Source: an uncultured Clostridia bacterium (GTDB lineage Bacteria > Bacillota > Clostridia > Christensenellales > CAG-314). Taken from it: a DNA stretch of 64,000 bases. Position 1 is the first letter of the stretch; each line of letters starts with the position of its first letter. A program made the position numbers and the translations under genes. Below, one piece after another: positions 26,470 to 40,005 of the stretch. The notes below the pieces were generated by a model. The model worked only from the letters and a program-made list of their open reading frames with translations. It had not been told where the DNA came from and did not search any database. Location of the stretch: the NCBI GenBank assembly GCA_944364615.1, contig CALVWF010000005.1, forward strand, positions 1 through 64,000. Reading direction: 5' to 3'.

Positions 26470-27714
26470 TTAAACCTCTTGCCTTGTAAGATTTATTTTA
26501 AATGCCTTCCTGTACCCCTCTGCTACCAGTACGGACGGAAGATTTGCAATCGTATATTTGCCGTCAAGATCCACATGCAAATTCATGTATTTGCCTGCTT
26601 TGACACGCTGAGTGTCGGTATAGCCGTTTTCCTTCATCAAGAGGAAGTTTGCCTCGTTTTCGCCGTTGGAGTAATGTATCTGAACGCTTTGTGCGAAATC
26701 CGCAACCGCAGACGTATCCAACACCATCGTTACCTGACAGTAATAGTCGTTGCCGAATATTTCCTGTCTGTCCGGTTCCTTCTTTTCGGGAAACTTGACC
26801 TTGAACACCTTGACAAGCAACCATTTGAAAAACTTTAATATATAACGTTTACCCAATATAAAATCGGACACCACGTAAACTGCCACAAAATACAACACCA
26901 CCGCTACGGCAGCCTTTCTGTCAGCGGCGCTTTTGGCGACCACTCCGTAGGAGCTCTTGGCGTAATCGGTACTCTTTGCCAGAAATTCCTCGTCCAGTTG
27001 ATTGCAACGCTCCGCCTGCTGTTTCTTCTCTTCATCCGTGGTCACGTCTCTGTTGTATTCCGTTACGAACTCGTCAACGTCGGCGAAAAACCGTTCGTCA
27101 AAATTAAGATTGAGAGAATTTTCGGAAGGGACGGTAGCAAAGACTTCACCTTTGCTGTCTATAAGAGTGATTGAAGAAATAGAAGGTATAACGTCCTGAG
27201 CCAGATCTATGTAAAAGAATCCGTTGGTGTCTACGGTTGAAATGCTGTCGTTTACGCTGTCGCCGTCGCTGTCGGTGTTGAGAATCTGCACTTCGTGTTC
27301 GACGCCAGCAGTGTCGGTTACAATCATCAGCACACCGTTGTCGGAGTTGCCTGAAACGGAGTAACTGTCTTTTATACCGTACACAAATCCAGCATATGCC
27401 TTGTGCATTTTGGTGATCTGTTCCGTCTGACCGTCCGACTGCTGTTCTTCCGTAACGACAAGAGTCGTAGCCTCAAACAACACTATACCCCCGCCGTCGG
27501 GAAACTCTTCCACAAATGCCGGTTGTCTGTTGTAATAACCGCCTACCAGCGACATTGCGTCGCTGTAATTGCCGCTTTCCAACGCCTCCTGCATGTTGTT
27601 GAGCGACTCGCTGCTGTAAAGGTAGTAAAAAGGCAAAAAAAGCGCAAGCAGTATTCCTATCGAAAAGGTAAAAATATAATAAATGACGGCAGTAAAGATT
27701 TTTCCACTTCTCAT
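26470..27714 (-). CDS. Unrecognised two-helix membrane protein with extracytoplasmic domain
   Basis: A 414-residue protein of unknown family. A first helix at about 9-31 (IYYIFTFSIGILLALFLPF) leads to a ~240-residue domain outside the membrane, which includes a Ca-loop-like motif NTDSDGDSVND. A second helix at about 275-295 (AAVAVVLYFVAVYVVSDFIL) returns the chain, followed by a basic stretch and a ~115-residue C-terminal domain. It starts 3 bp after the stop of the upstream small gene, with no clear ribosome site, so coupling is likely. Its conserved place with the importer suggests an accessory or regulatory part of the transport system (inference). Confidence 0.65.
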   Translation of the reverse strand: MRSGKIFTAVIYYIFTFSIGILLALFLPFYYLYSSESLNNMQEALESGNYSDAMSLVGGYYNRQPAFVEEFPDGGGIVLFEATTLVVTEEQQSDGQTEQITKMHKAYAGFVYGIKDSYSVSGNSDNGVLMIVTDTAGVEHEVQILNTDSDGDSVNDSISTVDTNGFFYIDLAQDVIPSISSITLIDSKGEVFATVPSENSLNLNFDERFFADVDEFVTEYNRDVTTDEEKKQQAERCNQLDEEFLAKSTDYAKSSYGVVAKSAADRKAAVAVVLYFVAVYVVSDFILGKRYILKFFKWLLVKVFKVKFPEKKEPDRQEIFGNDYYCQVTMVLDTSAVADFAQSVQIHYSNGENEANFLLMKENGYTDTQRVKAGKYMNLHVDLDGKYTIANLPSVLVAEGYRKAFKINLTRQEV

Positions 27715-27717
27715 AAA

Positions 27718-27957
27718 TCAGTTCTTGACATCGGACTGTTGTTCCGTTTTTTTACCTTCCTCTGAGTCTACCGCAAGGCTTTCTTCGGATTTTTGTCTAT
27801 TTAAATTACGTTTAAAAGATTCTTCGCGCAACTTGAGATTGTCGCGCTGTTCCTGATATTGTTTCTTATGAATGACCGGAATTAGAAAATAGTAACCGAC
27901 TCCCAATGCAACGAGAACCGCACAAACAATAAAAAATATAACGTCTACGAGTTTCAT
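27718..27957 (-). CDS. Small single-helix membrane protein heading the ABC/nuclease operon
   Basis: A 79-residue protein: one N-terminal helix (VDVIFFIVCAVLVALGVGYY, residues ~3-22) and a highly charged, probably coiled-coil cytoplasmic tail rich in Lys, Glu and Gln (EQRDNLKLREESFKRNLNRQ). The start at 27957 has AAGGAGA just upstream; the longer open frame to 28056 is not protein-like. No family is recognised. It is the first gene of the eight-gene unit. Confidence 0.6.
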   Translation of the reverse strand: MKLVDVIFFIVCAVLVALGVGYYFLIPVIHKKQYQEQRDNLKLREESFKRNLNRQKSEESLAVDSEEGKKTEQQSDVKN

Positions 27958-28663
27958 AAAATCTCCTTCGTACACGCCCGATAGTACAGGCATTTTATTT
28001 TCATAGTGTCGACAAACACCAAGCGTGTTAAACAAAACGATTGCACACAAAAACAATCAGACCGTCCTGTGACGGTAAAGCGATTAAAGAACGTACCCGT
28101 CAGGAAATCCTATAATAGATATATTAATTTACAAATAAAATAATAAACGTCAACCACAAGATTTCCTTTAAAGATTATACCATTTGCAATGTAAAAAATC
28201 AACACTTTACTTATATTTCATCAATCAAAAATTTTAATGGCGTCATTGCAACGAGCCGACGTGAAAAAACGGTAAACGCTTTGCCCTTCTTAAAATAACG
28301 TCGGATGTAACGTATTATGCCGTACACGCACATACGAAATACTGCCCGAAAAGTACGGATAACACGCAAAAAACACCCTACGTGGCATAAAAAAGCGAAA
28401 AATGTTTTTGTTGAAAAATTTTCGGAATAAAACGCCGAAAACGTCGCCGAAACCATTGTCGCAAGAGTTTTTCGCTTCACAAACGGCAATTGTGGCAAAA
28501 ACCCGCTCACACCGTAATTTACGCGAAGAACGGTTCACATCGTTTTTTTTCATAATGTCAACGTACTGTTATAAATGTTTTTTATACTTTGTTATTGTTG
28601 CCGTCAATAAAAAACCGCGGGCGTTGTTTTTCGTACACACGGTTTAAATTACGACAAACCGAT
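27958..28663. other. 706-bp intergenic region before the ABC/nuclease operon
   Basis: It carries the promoter region for the operon on the minus strand, but no convincing -35/-10 pair was fixed. Minus-strand TATAAT and TTGACG occur around 28150-28190 at poor spacing. Short open frames at 28211-28553 (minus) and 28402-28647 (plus) lack ribosome sites and have protein-unlike composition. I see no RNA gene. Confidence 0.4.
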
Positions 28664-31558
<2,895 letters not shown>

Positions 31559-31782
31559 ATCCTGCTCCTCTAAAATATATTAACATACATACTTTTTGTT
31601 TGCAATAGCAAAACGATATAAATAAACGCCATTCGCAAAAAAATGACATTAAATACCCGATTATTCCCGCAATCAACGCCAAATGTACGTAATTGTGCTA
31701 AACTTTTCAAACGGAAAATGCGTAACTTCTTTTTTACCGTTAAGAGGAAGCAATAAAAAACGACATTTTTTTTATATTCTTA

Positions 31783-31811
31783 TTGACAGCGCGGACAGGT
31801 GATTATATAAT
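31783..31811 (+). promoter_or_regulatory. pyrG promoter
   Basis: TTGACA (31783-31788), a 17-bp spacer and TATAAT (31806-31811) are a perfect sigmaA match. Transcription would start near 31818, leaving a leader of about 100 nt before the pyrG ribosome site. Confidence 0.85.
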
Positions 31812-31814
31812 TAA

Positions 31815-33518
<1,704 letters not shown>

Positions 33519-33624
33519 AATGCGTGTGTCGGGCATTAACCGACGCCGTTTGTAGCAAACTTCAATACATGCGCATCTGAGCATAACAGCATACGTTTGT
33601 TACTTACAACAAATATTACCGTAC

Positions 33625-33666
33625 AAAAAAGCAGCATCGACTCGGTCGATGCTGCTTTGATTTTTT
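33625..33666. terminator. Bidirectional terminator, pyrG / CorC-like gene
   Basis: The stem GCAGCATCGAC / GTCGATGCTGC with a three-base loop is flanked by A and T runs, between two convergent genes. Confidence 0.85.
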
Positions 33667-33669
33667 TAT

Positions 33670-34950
33670 TTATTCCGTACGTTTGTCGTCCGATTTTTGT
33701 TCTTCTTCCTTGTCGGTTGGCGCCGTTACCTTTACCAGTGCGGATATCACTCTGTGCGCGTCCGTTTCGGTAACGGTTATATCGAGATTTTCAAACAGAA
33801 AATTGTCGTCTTTTTCCGGCACCTTGTCCAGTTTTTCCGCTATCCAACCGTTTAAAGTGCTGCTGTCGCTGTCCGTCTTGACATCGAAAAAGTTGCAGAA
33901 GTCATCCATGCTCATATCACAATTTACAAGGTACTCGCCTTCGCCCACTTGTTTGAAGTCTTCCAGAACGTCATCGTGCTCGTCCCAGATTTCCCCTACC
34001 AGTTCTTCGAGGATGTCTTCCATTGTCACTATGCCCAACGTTCCGCCGAATTCGTCAAGCACTACCGCAATGTGAGATTTTTCCGTCTGCAATCTTTTGA
34101 GCAACGAACTTGCCTTTTCCGTCTTGTGAATGAATATGGGAGTGGTCATTATTTCTTCCACCGACTTGTCGGTAATACCGTCTTTGGTATAAAAGTCCTT
34201 TATGTGCAGCACGCCCACTATATTGTCAATGTCGTCCTTGTAGACCAGCAGTCTGGAAAACTTGGAGGTTGCGAACATGTCCGCTATTTCTTCTTTGGAA
34301 CTGTCCACCGACAGTGATTCGATATCCACGCGGTGAGTGAGAATTTCTTCCGCGCGCAAATCGGAAAATTCTATCGCGTTGCGCAGCAGGTTGCCCTCGC
34401 TGTCGTCTATGCTTCCTTCCTCCTGCACTTCGTCCACCAGCATCAGCAGTTCTTCCTGCGACATCTTGTCGTCGCCCTTGTCCTTGAAAAACAACGACAG
34501 AAATTTCTTCCACATGGTAAACAGAAAATTGACAGGCAGTAAAATCCATATCAGAAATCTGATTATAGGTGCGGAAAACATCGCAAACTTTTCGGGAAAA
34601 TCCTTGGCAATGCTCTTGGGAGAAATTTCTCCGAATATAAGTACCACGACTGTTATTACCACGGTGGAAATAGTCGCGCCTATATCGCCGTAGATCTTGA
34701 CAAACATCACTGTGCCCAACGACGCCGCCGCAATGTTTACGATGTTGTTGCCTATCAGTATGGTAGACAGCAATTTGTCGTAGTTTTCCGACAGTTTAAG
34801 CACGAGCGAAGCCCGTTTGCTGCCCTTTTCCGCAAGGGTTTTTATTCTTGTTCTGTTATAAGATGAAAACGCCGTTTCCGTCGCCGAGAAAAATGCCGAG
34901 CATATCACGCACGCCACCATTGCAATAATATAAAATATGTATTGATCCAT
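33670..34950 (-). CDS. CNNM/CorC (HlyC)-type transporter-associated membrane protein
   Basis: A 426-residue protein with the CNNM (DUF21) membrane domain at residues ~1-190 (IFYIIAMVACVICSAFFSATETAF, TILIGNNIVNIAAASLGTV), two CBS domains at about 205-330 (MTTPIFIHKTEKASSLLKRL, LDEFGGTLGIVTMEDILEELVGEI) and a C-terminal CorC/HlyC domain (~345-410). Family members are linked to Mg/Co export or resistance; the CBS pair binds adenine nucleotides and Mg. AGGAG precedes the start. It is a single-gene unit. The old 'hemolysin' name has no support here. Confidence 0.93.
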   Translation of the reverse strand: MDQYIFYIIAMVACVICSAFFSATETAFSSYNRTRIKTLAEKGSKRASLVLKLSENYDKLLSTILIGNNIVNIAAASLGTVMFVKIYGDIGATISTVVITVVVLIFGEISPKSIAKDFPEKFAMFSAPIIRFLIWILLPVNFLFTMWKKFLSLFFKDKGDDKMSQEELLMLVDEVQEEGSIDDSEGNLLRNAIEFSDLRAEEILTHRVDIESLSVDSSKEEIADMFATSKFSRLLVYKDDIDNIVGVLHIKDFYTKDGITDKSVEEIMTTPIFIHKTEKASSLLKRLQTEKSHIAVVLDEFGGTLGIVTMEDILEELVGEIWDEHDDVLEDFKQVGEGEYLVNCDMSMDDFCNFFDVKTDSDSSTLNGWIAEKLDKVPEKDDNFLFENLDITVTETDAHRVISALVKVTAPTDKEEEQKSDDKRTE

Positions 34951-35415
34951 TTCAGCACTCCTGTGTATCTAAAAAATCCGTTTTAAAACGCGTATAGCAA
35001 TTGTTTAAAACATATCTTGTAAATATCCGTTGTGCCGTGTTTACATAAAATGTGCTTCGCCCGTGACACCGGCCGCACCCGTCTCCGTCCATACAGACCT
35101 CCTTAAAAATTACTGATTTTCATAATACCAAAAAATCTACTGCCCGTCAAGAATATCATGTCATTTTTATATATTCACTGTCATTTTACGCTTGTTGCCA
35201 GAGGTAAAATGTACGCTTCGCTAAAATTTTACCTCTTACACTATTGCAATTACCGTAATTTTACCTTTACCAGCATTGCAGTTGACCGATATCGATTGCC
35301 CTGACTGTAACAACCGAAAAACTTGCCGCATACATTACATTACACGGAATATATAAATCCGCTTATTCAACAAAAACTCGCCGTCAGCATATAATGTGCA
35401 ATGAGGAGGTTAAAA
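34951..35415. other. Divergent intergenic region with a hairpin and repeated ATTTTACC
   Basis: GAGGTAAAAT (35201-35210) and ATTTTACCTC (35226-35235) form a 10-bp inverted repeat. ATTTTACCT recurs about 30 bp downstream (near 35258). This cluster may be a regulator site. The amidase-like gene's promoter lies at the right end. No gene is seen. Confidence 0.5.
35390..35395 (+). promoter_or_regulatory. -10 box of the amidase-like gene
   Basis: TATAAT at 35390-35395 has no good sigmaA -35 upstream. The context CATATAAT resembles the -10 of mother-cell sigmaE promoters, so sporulation control is possible. The predicted start (~35402) falls after the ATG at 35401, which supports TTG 35416 as the true start codon. 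Confidence 0.45.
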
Positions 35416-36471
35416 TTGACTTACAACTTTGTAATAGGCGGTAACGACGAACACGGACTCAATCCCCCTACCGCAGGCAAACGAACCCCTGTGATGCCCT
35501 ACCTGAATGTGCAGATATACGAAAATCAGTTCAATGTGGAAGCAAAAAGATTTTTCTTTCAGGCATGTCTGCGCAACGGACTTAAAATTTACGATGTAAA
35601 GCCGGAAACACAGGACGTTTCTCTGACAACAAGAGTAAACCGTGTAAACTCGCAGGATCTTACCTGCCTTGTGACATTTGCTTACAACGCATTCGGAACA
35701 GGCGAAACATTCAACAGCGCAAACGGATTTGAAACTTTTTACTCAAATCTTAATCCGAGAGCATTTCAGAGCAAGCAACTGTCGGAAGAAATATTCGAGC
35801 AATTGTCCAAAGACAATCTGCAACGCCCGAGACGTGTGGACAATCTGAACATTGCCATTCTCTCGCGGGTAAACTGTCCTTCTACCCTTGTGGAAGCGGG
35901 ATTTATGACAAACCTTACCGAAGCGGGATATATGCTTGACCCCGATTTTCAGGTGAGAGTGGCAGAATGCTCCTGTCAGGGAGTGTGCTTGTGGCTGGGT
36001 ATTCCCTATGTGGTACGCGACAATCTGCAAAATTACCCGACCTTGCGTCTCGGCTCTACCGGAAACTTTGTCACACTGTTACAGTACATATTGGTTTTGA
36101 ACGGATTTAACATCGACGTGGACGGAATAATGGGACCTCGTACGGTCGCCGCATTGCGCAACTTCCAGTCATTCAACAAACTTGCTGTGGATGGAATAGC
36201 AGGACCGATGACATGGAAAACAATGCTGTTTTTACCGCCCTATCCCACATTGCGTCAAGGTTCAACGGGCGTATATGTACAGTACTTGCAGTACAAACTG
36301 CAAAGCAAACTGTATCCTACCGGACGTGCGGACGGAATCTTCGGTCCCAACACGCTTTCGGCGGTTCGCCTGTTCCAGGCAGACAACAACCTTGCCGTAG
36401 ACGGTATAGTAGGTCCGCGTACCTGGGAAAAACTGTCTCCCATCGCAGGCGGACAGCGTCCGGTTGAATAA
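35416..36471 (+). CDS. Amidase_3-like protein with two peptidoglycan-binding domains, active site altered
   Basis: A 351-residue protein without a signal peptide. The N-terminal ~195 residues follow the zinc amidase (Amidase_3) plan: EHGLNPPTAGKRTP (first His), IYENQFN (Glu ligand), LVTFAYNAFG, and STLVEAGFMTN (catalytic Glu). The third zinc ligand, normally His in S(I/L)HxNA, is Ala here (TFAYNA), so activity is doubtful. Two PG_binding_1 domains follow (YPTLRLGSTGNFV...DGIMGPRTV; YPTLRQGSTGVYV...DGIFGPNTL). TTG at 35416 is the best start: AGGAGG lies six bases upstream and the frame's earlier ATG overlaps that site. It may be a spore-wall or cell-wall binding protein. It ends at a strong terminator. 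Confidence 0.85.
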   Translation: MTYNFVIGGNDEHGLNPPTAGKRTPVMPYLNVQIYENQFNVEAKRFFFQACLRNGLKIYDVKPETQDVSLTTRVNRVNSQDLTCLVTFAYNAFGTGETFNSANGFETFYSNLNPRAFQSKQLSEEIFEQLSKDNLQRPRRVDNLNIAILSRVNCPSTLVEAGFMTNLTEAGYMLDPDFQVRVAECSCQGVCLWLGIPYVVRDNLQNYPTLRLGSTGNFVTLLQYILVLNGFNIDVDGIMGPRTVAALRNFQSFNKLAVDGIAGPMTWKTMLFLPPYPTLRQGSTGVYVQYLQYKLQSKLYPTGRADGIFGPNTLSAVRLFQADNNLAVDGIVGPRTWEKLSPIAGGQRPVE

Positions 36472-36473
36472 CA

Positions 36474-36506
36474 AAAAATACGGTTTCGCAGGAAACCGTA
36501 TTTTTT
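36474..36506. terminator. Terminator after the amidase-like gene
   Basis: The stem AAAAAATACGGTTTC / GAAACCGTATTTTTT with a four-base loop continues into a T run. It can also serve the opposite strand, where the M18 gene ends. Confidence 0.9.
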
Positions 36507-36579
36507 TTCGCCTGTATATGTACATATGAACATACAAACAATTTATTTACGCTTTGTCAACAGCGCAAAACAGTAGACG

Positions 36580-37806
36580 TCAGTTTTCTTTACCTATTTC
36601 GGCGCCGAAAAACTCCGTCAGACAATCAGTCATGTATCTGACGTCTTTAAGTCCCGCCGTCTCTACGGCGGAATGCATTGCCAACTGAGCGATTCCTATG
36701 TCACAGGACTTCATCTGCAATGCGCAGGAGGCAAACAAACCCAGAGTGCTTCCGCAACGCATATCGGAACGGTTGTAGTAATCCTGGTAAGGAACTTTGC
36801 CCTTCAACAGATATTTGAGCAGTGCGGAAGTCTGTCCGTCCGTACTGTAATTGACGTGGTGTTTTATCACCACACCGCCGTTCAGTACCGTCTTGTAAGC
36901 GGAGTCGTACTTTTCCGCATAGGACGGATGCGTCGCGTGTCCGTTGTCTACAGACAATATCATCCCGTTTTGCTGAGCGTACAGCAGTTGTTGTTCTTTA
37001 CCGCCCGACGCCTCGATTATTTTTCTCAACACAGAGGGCAAAAATTCCGATTTCGCTCCCTGTTTGGTTCCGCTTCCTATTTCTTCATTGTCGAACAGCG
37101 CAACGACTGCGGTGCCCTTTACCTTGCATTGCGCAATTGCCTTGACACTGCTGTAAACGCTTGTAAGGTTGTCGATACGGGGAGAGCACAGAAACTCGCT
37201 GTCGCTGCCCGCAATAAAAGGCTTGACGTCGGGAACAACGTACAAATCGGCGTCCAGCACTTCTCCGTCGCACAGAGTAGCCATTATATCTTTCTGACCA
37301 GTTGCAATCAGAGGCAACATTTCCTTCTGTACGTTTACGGAAAAACTTTTGTTGGCGTCGGGATTGTGATGTATCGCAAGACTTGGTATAACCGTATTGT
37401 ACGAAGAAGTTACCACACGACATTCAACGCCTTTTTCAGTCGCTACGAAAACTCTGCCCGCTATTCTGAGCGGAATGTCCAGCATCGAATAAAGCAACGC
37501 TCCTCCGTACATTTCGCAATTTGCCCGAGTGTAACTGCACAATGCAGGCTTGTCCCCTTTTATTTTAAGACAGGGACTGTCGGTGTGACATGCGCAAATA
37601 TTGAACACCGTGTCTTTTGCTCCGTCGGTGGTAAACGCTATAAGCGCACTGCCGTTTTTGGTTACAAAATATTTACCGTTGGGTTGCAGTTTCCATTTAT
37701 CAGTGATGGAAAGTTCGGTAAATCCCTGTTCTTCAAGAAAATTTATACATTTGTTTACGACGTGGTAAGGAGTGTATCCCGTACCCAAAAATTTTAACAG
37801 TTCCAT
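36580..37806 (-). CDS. M18-family aminopeptidase
   Basis: A 408-residue zinc metallopeptidase of the aspartyl-aminopeptidase family that removes N-terminal residues from peptides in the cytoplasm. Metal and catalytic motifs: CHTDSPCLKIK (His ligand and Asp), FDNEEIGSGTKQGA (catalytic Glu and ligand) and SVDNGHATHP. The start at 37806 has AAAGGGGA upstream; the open frame reaches 37836 without support. It is 10 bp downstream of the ATP-grasp ligase gene, so the two form an operon. Confidence 0.93.
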   Translation of the reverse strand: MELLKFLGTGYTPYHVVNKCINFLEEQGFTELSITDKWKLQPNGKYFVTKNGSALIAFTTDGAKDTVFNICACHTDSPCLKIKGDKPALCSYTRANCEMYGGALLYSMLDIPLRIAGRVFVATEKGVECRVVTSSYNTVIPSLAIHHNPDANKSFSVNVQKEMLPLIATGQKDIMATLCDGEVLDADLYVVPDVKPFIAGSDSEFLCSPRIDNLTSVYSSVKAIAQCKVKGTAVVALFDNEEIGSGTKQGAKSEFLPSVLRKIIEASGGKEQQLLYAQQNGMILSVDNGHATHPSYAEKYDSAYKTVLNGGVVIKHHVNYSTDGQTSALLKYLLKGKVPYQDYYNRSDMRCGSTLGLFASCALQMKSCDIGIAQLAMHSAVETAGLKDVRYMTDCLTEFFGAEIGKEN

Positions 37807-37816
37807 ATTTTCCCCT

Positions 37817-38710
37817 TTAGTGCCGTCCGCCCGCACCGTAATTGAGTTTGTTCAAGATGTGATTGACGTAACAATCGGCGATGTCCACTTCGGTAACGCG
37901 TTCCGCCTCGCCTATCATTGCATTGCTGTTTGCTTCGCACAGCAACGGTCCGTCTTTGCCGAAAAGAATGTCCGCTCCGCAAAAATCCAGTTGCAATATC
38001 TCCGCGCTTTTTTCCGCAATGCGTCGGAAACTGTCGGGCAGATCGCAGACATACCCTTTGCCTCCCGCTTCCACGTTGGAACGGAAATCGATTTCCGACC
38101 GTCTTGTCATCCATGCGACAGCCTTGCCGCCCACCACGATCACGCGCATATCCTTGCCGTGACTTTCCTTTACGTATCTCTGAAACAGAGTAGCGCTGTT
38201 TTTTAAACGTGATGCAATTTCCTTTAACGTTGAGTAATTTTCCGCAAGATGCACCTGCTGACCGTAACTGCCGTAGCAACTCTTTACCACCAAAGGCAAT
38301 CCCAGAGTGTCGGCAATGTATTTGAGATATTCTTCCTTCAACTGCGATTCGCCGCTGTAACACAACGCTCCGCCCAGCGTCATAGGCATGTCTATGCCGT
38401 GGTTGACAAGCGCAATGTGCGTCATCATCTTGTCGTCGCACAACTCGGTGCTTCTTGCGCTGTTGAATACGGCAATACCCGCTTTTTCCAGAAGGTACTG
38501 CACGTACTTGTCCTTGTCGAGATAAACGGCAAAGTCCGCGTCGGTATTCAATCCGACCTTACCGCCCTCGCCCACAACGGCAAGAAATCTGTCGTTGGGC
38601 ACAATCTTCGTCTGCACTCCCCGACGGGAGAAACTGTCCGACATGCGATTGGCCTTATACATTACGTTTTTACCGCAATCGAATGCGTTGACTACAATGA
38701 TTCCTTTCAT
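37817..38710 (-). CDS. RimK-like ATP-grasp ligase
   Basis: A 297-residue ATP-grasp enzyme of the RimK/LysX group, which joins an amino acid (often glutamate) to a carboxylate of a protein or small molecule. The fold is visible: a pre-ATP-grasp domain (1-~90), ELCDDKMMTHIALVNHGIDM, the nucleotide-binding KSCYGSYGQQVHL, RYVKESHGKDMRVIVVGGK, and the Mg-binding end DILFGKDGPLLCEANSNAM. Substrate is not predictable. It is followed 10 bp later by an M18 aminopeptidase, hinting at linked peptide metabolism (inference). Confidence 0.88.
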   Translation of the reverse strand: MKGIIVVNAFDCGKNVMYKANRMSDSFSRRGVQTKIVPNDRFLAVVGEGGKVGLNTDADFAVYLDKDKYVQYLLEKAGIAVFNSARSTELCDDKMMTHIALVNHGIDMPMTLGGALCYSGESQLKEEYLKYIADTLGLPLVVKSCYGSYGQQVHLAENYSTLKEIASRLKNSATLFQRYVKESHGKDMRVIVVGGKAVAWMTRRSEIDFRSNVEAGGKGYVCDLPDSFRRIAEKSAEILQLDFCGADILFGKDGPLLCEANSNAMIGEAERVTEVDIADCYVNHILNKLNYGAGGRH

Positions 38711-38803
38711 ATCACACCTGTAACTGACATTTTACCACAGCAATTTCTCCCCGTCAATCGTACGGACGGTTTACAGTTTAGCCGTGTCAGACAGAGCACA
38801 AAA

Positions 38804-38833
38804 CAGTCGGAACGCTTTAAAGCATTCCGACTG
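38804..38833 (-). terminator. Terminator of the gerABC operon
   Basis: The stem CAGTCGGAA / TTCCGACTG with inner GCTTTAAAGC is followed by TTTTG on the minus strand, about 65 bp after gerC. Confidence 0.7.
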
Positions 38834-38898
38834 TACCTGGCCTCATGCAACGGGTAAAATTAAAATTAGATTTAAACGTCATTCAACGACAAGCGTTC

Positions 38899-40005
38899 TT
38901 ATTGCTGTTTGCAAGTCACGTTGATTGAAACTTCGCTTAAAGGCAACGCGTCACCCTCTTTCAGATTGTCACGTTTTTTGACCAGTCCCGTAATGTCCAC
39001 GCCCAACTGCGACTGCGCTTCAAAAAACGCCGCTATATCTTCTTCGATCTGCGAACGGGCATCCTGCAACTGACTGTCCGTAACGGTCTGAGGTTTGCGC
39101 ATGAACAGGCTGTTTCTCGGATCGCCGTCGCCGGTACGCAGAACGTCCAGAGAAAAATCCGCATCGGCAATTGCAGTTTTGTCAAATTTCAGTTGAACGT
39201 TTTTGTTGCTTACATACAGACTGAAGGGACGGTCGTTTTTTACAACGTTGTAAAGTTGCCCGGTATAACCTTCAAGAATGAGTGAAAATCCCTTTGTCTG
39301 TTGGCTGTCCAGTACGCCCACATAGTCAAAATCTTTAAACACCGCTATATTCTGACAGTTCAGAGAGCCTTCTTTGCCCGACTGTTCCTGTTGTTCTTCC
39401 ACTTTTTCCTCTTCGAAACTGACAAATGTCATATAACCGCATTTGCCGTAGCCCGCCTGACTTCTTACAAAACCGCTGACGCTCTGAGAGATAACTCCCG
39501 CTTTCTTGGAACTTCCCAGCAACTCTGTCAGGGAAAAGGAAAAACTTTTTCCCACAGGCAACTTGTTCTGCATTATATCCATTGCCTTGCCCTTCACGCA
39601 ACACACCAGCGAACTGTCCTTGAAACTGTTGAGGTAGGAAAAGAAGGTAACGGCGGAATCGACGGGGATATTTTCGTACAGATCCTGTCCCAGCAATACA
39701 ATAAGACACTGTCCCAGCGACGGAATTCGCCCCAGGCGCGTAAATATGTCGTAAACCGCTTCTTCGGGCGTGGGTCCGCTTCCCTCTATAAGTTTGCTGA
39801 ACTGTACGTTCGATGTTTCGTTGTTTTCGTGAGGACTGACGACTTCGGCGGTGATGTTGTAAATCTCACTGTCGGTATCGTAATCCAGACCGATTCCCAA
39901 CACGATGGAGCGTGAGGAAATGTCCTTTCCCCCGAAAAGAGAGGACAAGAGTATCAGCGCGACGCCTACCGCCAGTATTATTGCCGTACGTTTAAGCGTA
40001 TTCAT
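38899..40005 (-). CDS. gerC: GerC-family germinant receptor subunit without lipobox cysteine
   Basis: A 368-residue C subunit of a spore germinant receptor. The N-terminal hydrophobic segment is followed by ISSRSIVLGIGLDYD, equivalent to the WDRREI...VxGIGID start of GerC proteins, and the C-terminal domain (IAAFFEAQSQLGVDITGL) fits the family. GerC proteins are normally lipoproteins with LxxC before this point; here the segment reads LILLSSLFGGKD, with no cysteine. It may be held by its uncleaved helix instead. It overlaps gerB by 14 bp and has its own GGAGGG site. Confidence 0.88.
   Translation of the reverse strand: MNTLKRTAIILAVGVALILLSSLFGGKDISSRSIVLGIGLDYDTDSEIYNITAEVVSPHENNETSNVQFSKLIEGSGPTPEEAVYDIFTRLGRIPSLGQCLIVLLGQDLYENIPVDSAVTFFSYLNSFKDSSLVCCVKGKAMDIMQNKLPVGKSFSFSLTELLGSSKKAGVISQSVSGFVRSQAGYGKCGYMTFVSFEEEKVEEQQEQSGKEGSLNCQNIAVFKDFDYVGVLDSQQTKGFSLILEGYTGQLYNVVKNDRPFSLYVSNKNVQLKFDKTAIADADFSLDVLRTGDGDPRNSLFMRKPQTVTDSQLQDARSQIEEDIAAFFEAQSQLGVDITGLVKKRDNLKEGDALPLSEVSINVTCKQQ

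Noticed and set aside
28211-28647. Overlapping short frames on both strands before the FtsX-type ABC gene
   Set aside because: No ribosome site, composition rich in Phe, Arg and Cys, and neither resembles a known family.
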